A stretch of DNA of 23,655 nucleotides from a virus. The stretch spans positions 1 to 23,655 of the IMG/VR virus record IMGVR_UViG_3300047551_001494. The stretch is one strand, 5' to 3'. The position numbers and the translations under genes were made by a program. Below are positions 23,059 through 23,655 of this stretch, piece by piece. Within the stretch, counting starts at the first letter, position 1. Every line of letters starts with the position of its first letter. The notes beneath the pieces were generated by a model. The model had not been told where the DNA came from. It ran no database searches and saw only the letters and a list, made by a program, of their open reading frames with translations.

Positions 23059-23655
23059 ATGAGACAATTTTTAACATCTATATTTCTTAAGACTAAAGGA
23101 ACATCAACTATATCTAGTGTAGAGTTACCTGATTGTAACTTGTTTACAGACCCTGCTTTAGATGATAGGTCTATTGTAGTTACTCCTACTTCTTATATAT
23201 TTAAGCCGTTTACTCTATCTTGCACAGAGCATACGCTCCAAACTAAATGTTCGCACCAAGTTCTCCTTAGCAGCAAATCTTCTATTAGCTCTACTATAAA
23301 CATTAAGTCTGTTAGCAGCACAGTTACTAAAAACGAGGAGTTAAGAACTATAGTTCTGTCTAGCGAAGAAGAACCTAAAATAAAAGCTTATGAGGATAAT
23401 ACATACACATACAAGAAGTCATTCTATTTTGACGGCTATAATATAAACAGATTTCCTAATGAGATAGTAACTGTAAAGGCCGGGTTAAACTCAGACAATA
23501 CAGAGGTAGAGTTTACGTTACCTGTTTATAGCGGGGGATGTACAGCTTCAACGTCTATTAGTAACGTAGATAAATCAGTGTCTTCTGCAGCGTGGGGGTT
23601 AATACTAGCCGCCGCGTCGGATTCTCAAAGTCTTGTTATATCTTCTCTTAACAGC
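23059..23655 (+). CDS. Unknown protein, N-terminal part (truncated by window end)
   Basis: An ATG at 23059 opens a frame that stays open for 199 codons to the last base of the window, so the gene continues beyond it. It begins MRQFLTSIFLKTKGTSTISS and is Ser/Thr-rich with a mainly beta character (TINIKSVSSTVTKN, EIVTVKAGLNSDNTEVEFTL). Downstream of the J-like gene one expects an I-like or gp53-like wedge protein or a fibre, but nothing recognisable confirms either. There is no Shine-Dalgarno. Confidence 0.6.
   Translation, partial: MRQFLTSIFLKTKGTSTISSVELPDCNLFTDPALDDRSIVVTPTSYIFKPFTLSCTEHTLQTKCSHQVLLSSKSSISSTINIKSVSSTVTKNEELRTIVLSSEEEPKIKAYEDNTYTYKKSFYFDGYNINRFPNEIVTVKAGLNSDNTEVEFTLPVYSGGCTASTSISNVDKSVSSAAWGLILAAASDSQSLVISSLNS

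Noticed and set aside
1-23655. CRISPR array, tRNA or diversity-generating retroelement
   Set aside because: I saw no regularly spaced repeats, cloverleaf-type sequence, reverse transcriptase or template/variable repeat pair.

Overview
The window is the structural (virion morphogenesis) module of an AT-rich, contractile-tailed double-stranded DNA phage. The left edge cuts the portal gene and the right edge cuts a gene after the baseplate J-like gene. A portal remnant, a capsid protease/scaffold and a lambda-gpE-like capsid protein lie on the same strand as a sheath, tube, hub, spike, gp25-like and J-like set. This points to a complete myovirus-type particle rather than a tailocin or a secretion system. 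I see no integrase, terminase, lysis gene, tRNA or host gene, so the host and lifestyle cannot be read from here. Many starts have weak or no Shine-Dalgarno sequence, including the sheath gene. That would fit cyanobacterial or similar hosts but does not prove one.

Layout. 1-695: C-terminal end of the portal protein. 702-1313, minus strand: a lone antisense gene with a SWIM-type zinc-finger motif, wedged 6 bp from the portal stop and 2 bp from the divergent start of the next gene. 1316-2065: a cysteine-cluster protein with a tandem repeat. 2117-3103: Mu gpI-like protease with a coiled-coil scaffold half and a possible nested scaffold start. 3157-4473: major capsid protein, followed by a 9-bp stem-loop and a TATAAATA box. 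4550-8807: four genes in the head-completion, neck and tail-terminator positions, mostly unrecognised. 8808-9054: a structured non-coding leader. 9055-13358: a very large tail sheath (1193 aa) and the tail tube, closed by a hairpin and a strong intrinsic terminator at about 13449-13483. 13516-23001: baseplate genes (hub, an unknown protein with internal repeats, two helical unknowns, beta-helical spike, one unknown, gp25-like, J-like). 23059-end: start of a further unknown gene.

How the genes work together. Portal, protease/scaffold and capsid protein build the head. The 4550-8807 genes probably decorate or finish the head and terminate the tail. Sheath and tube make the contractile tail. The 13516-23001 genes build the hub, spike and wedge. 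No tape-measure or tail-assembly-chaperone gene is visible between tube and hub, which is the usual place for them, so these must lie elsewhere or be unrecognised.

Most notable for follow-up: the antisense SWIM-motif gene; a sheath with an apparent insertion of about 650 residues between its conserved parts; abrupt mid-gene flips in G/C strand skew and codon choice in several genes, including the capsid gene; a recurring TATAAA-type upstream motif; and a baseplate-region protein with a threefold internal repeat.
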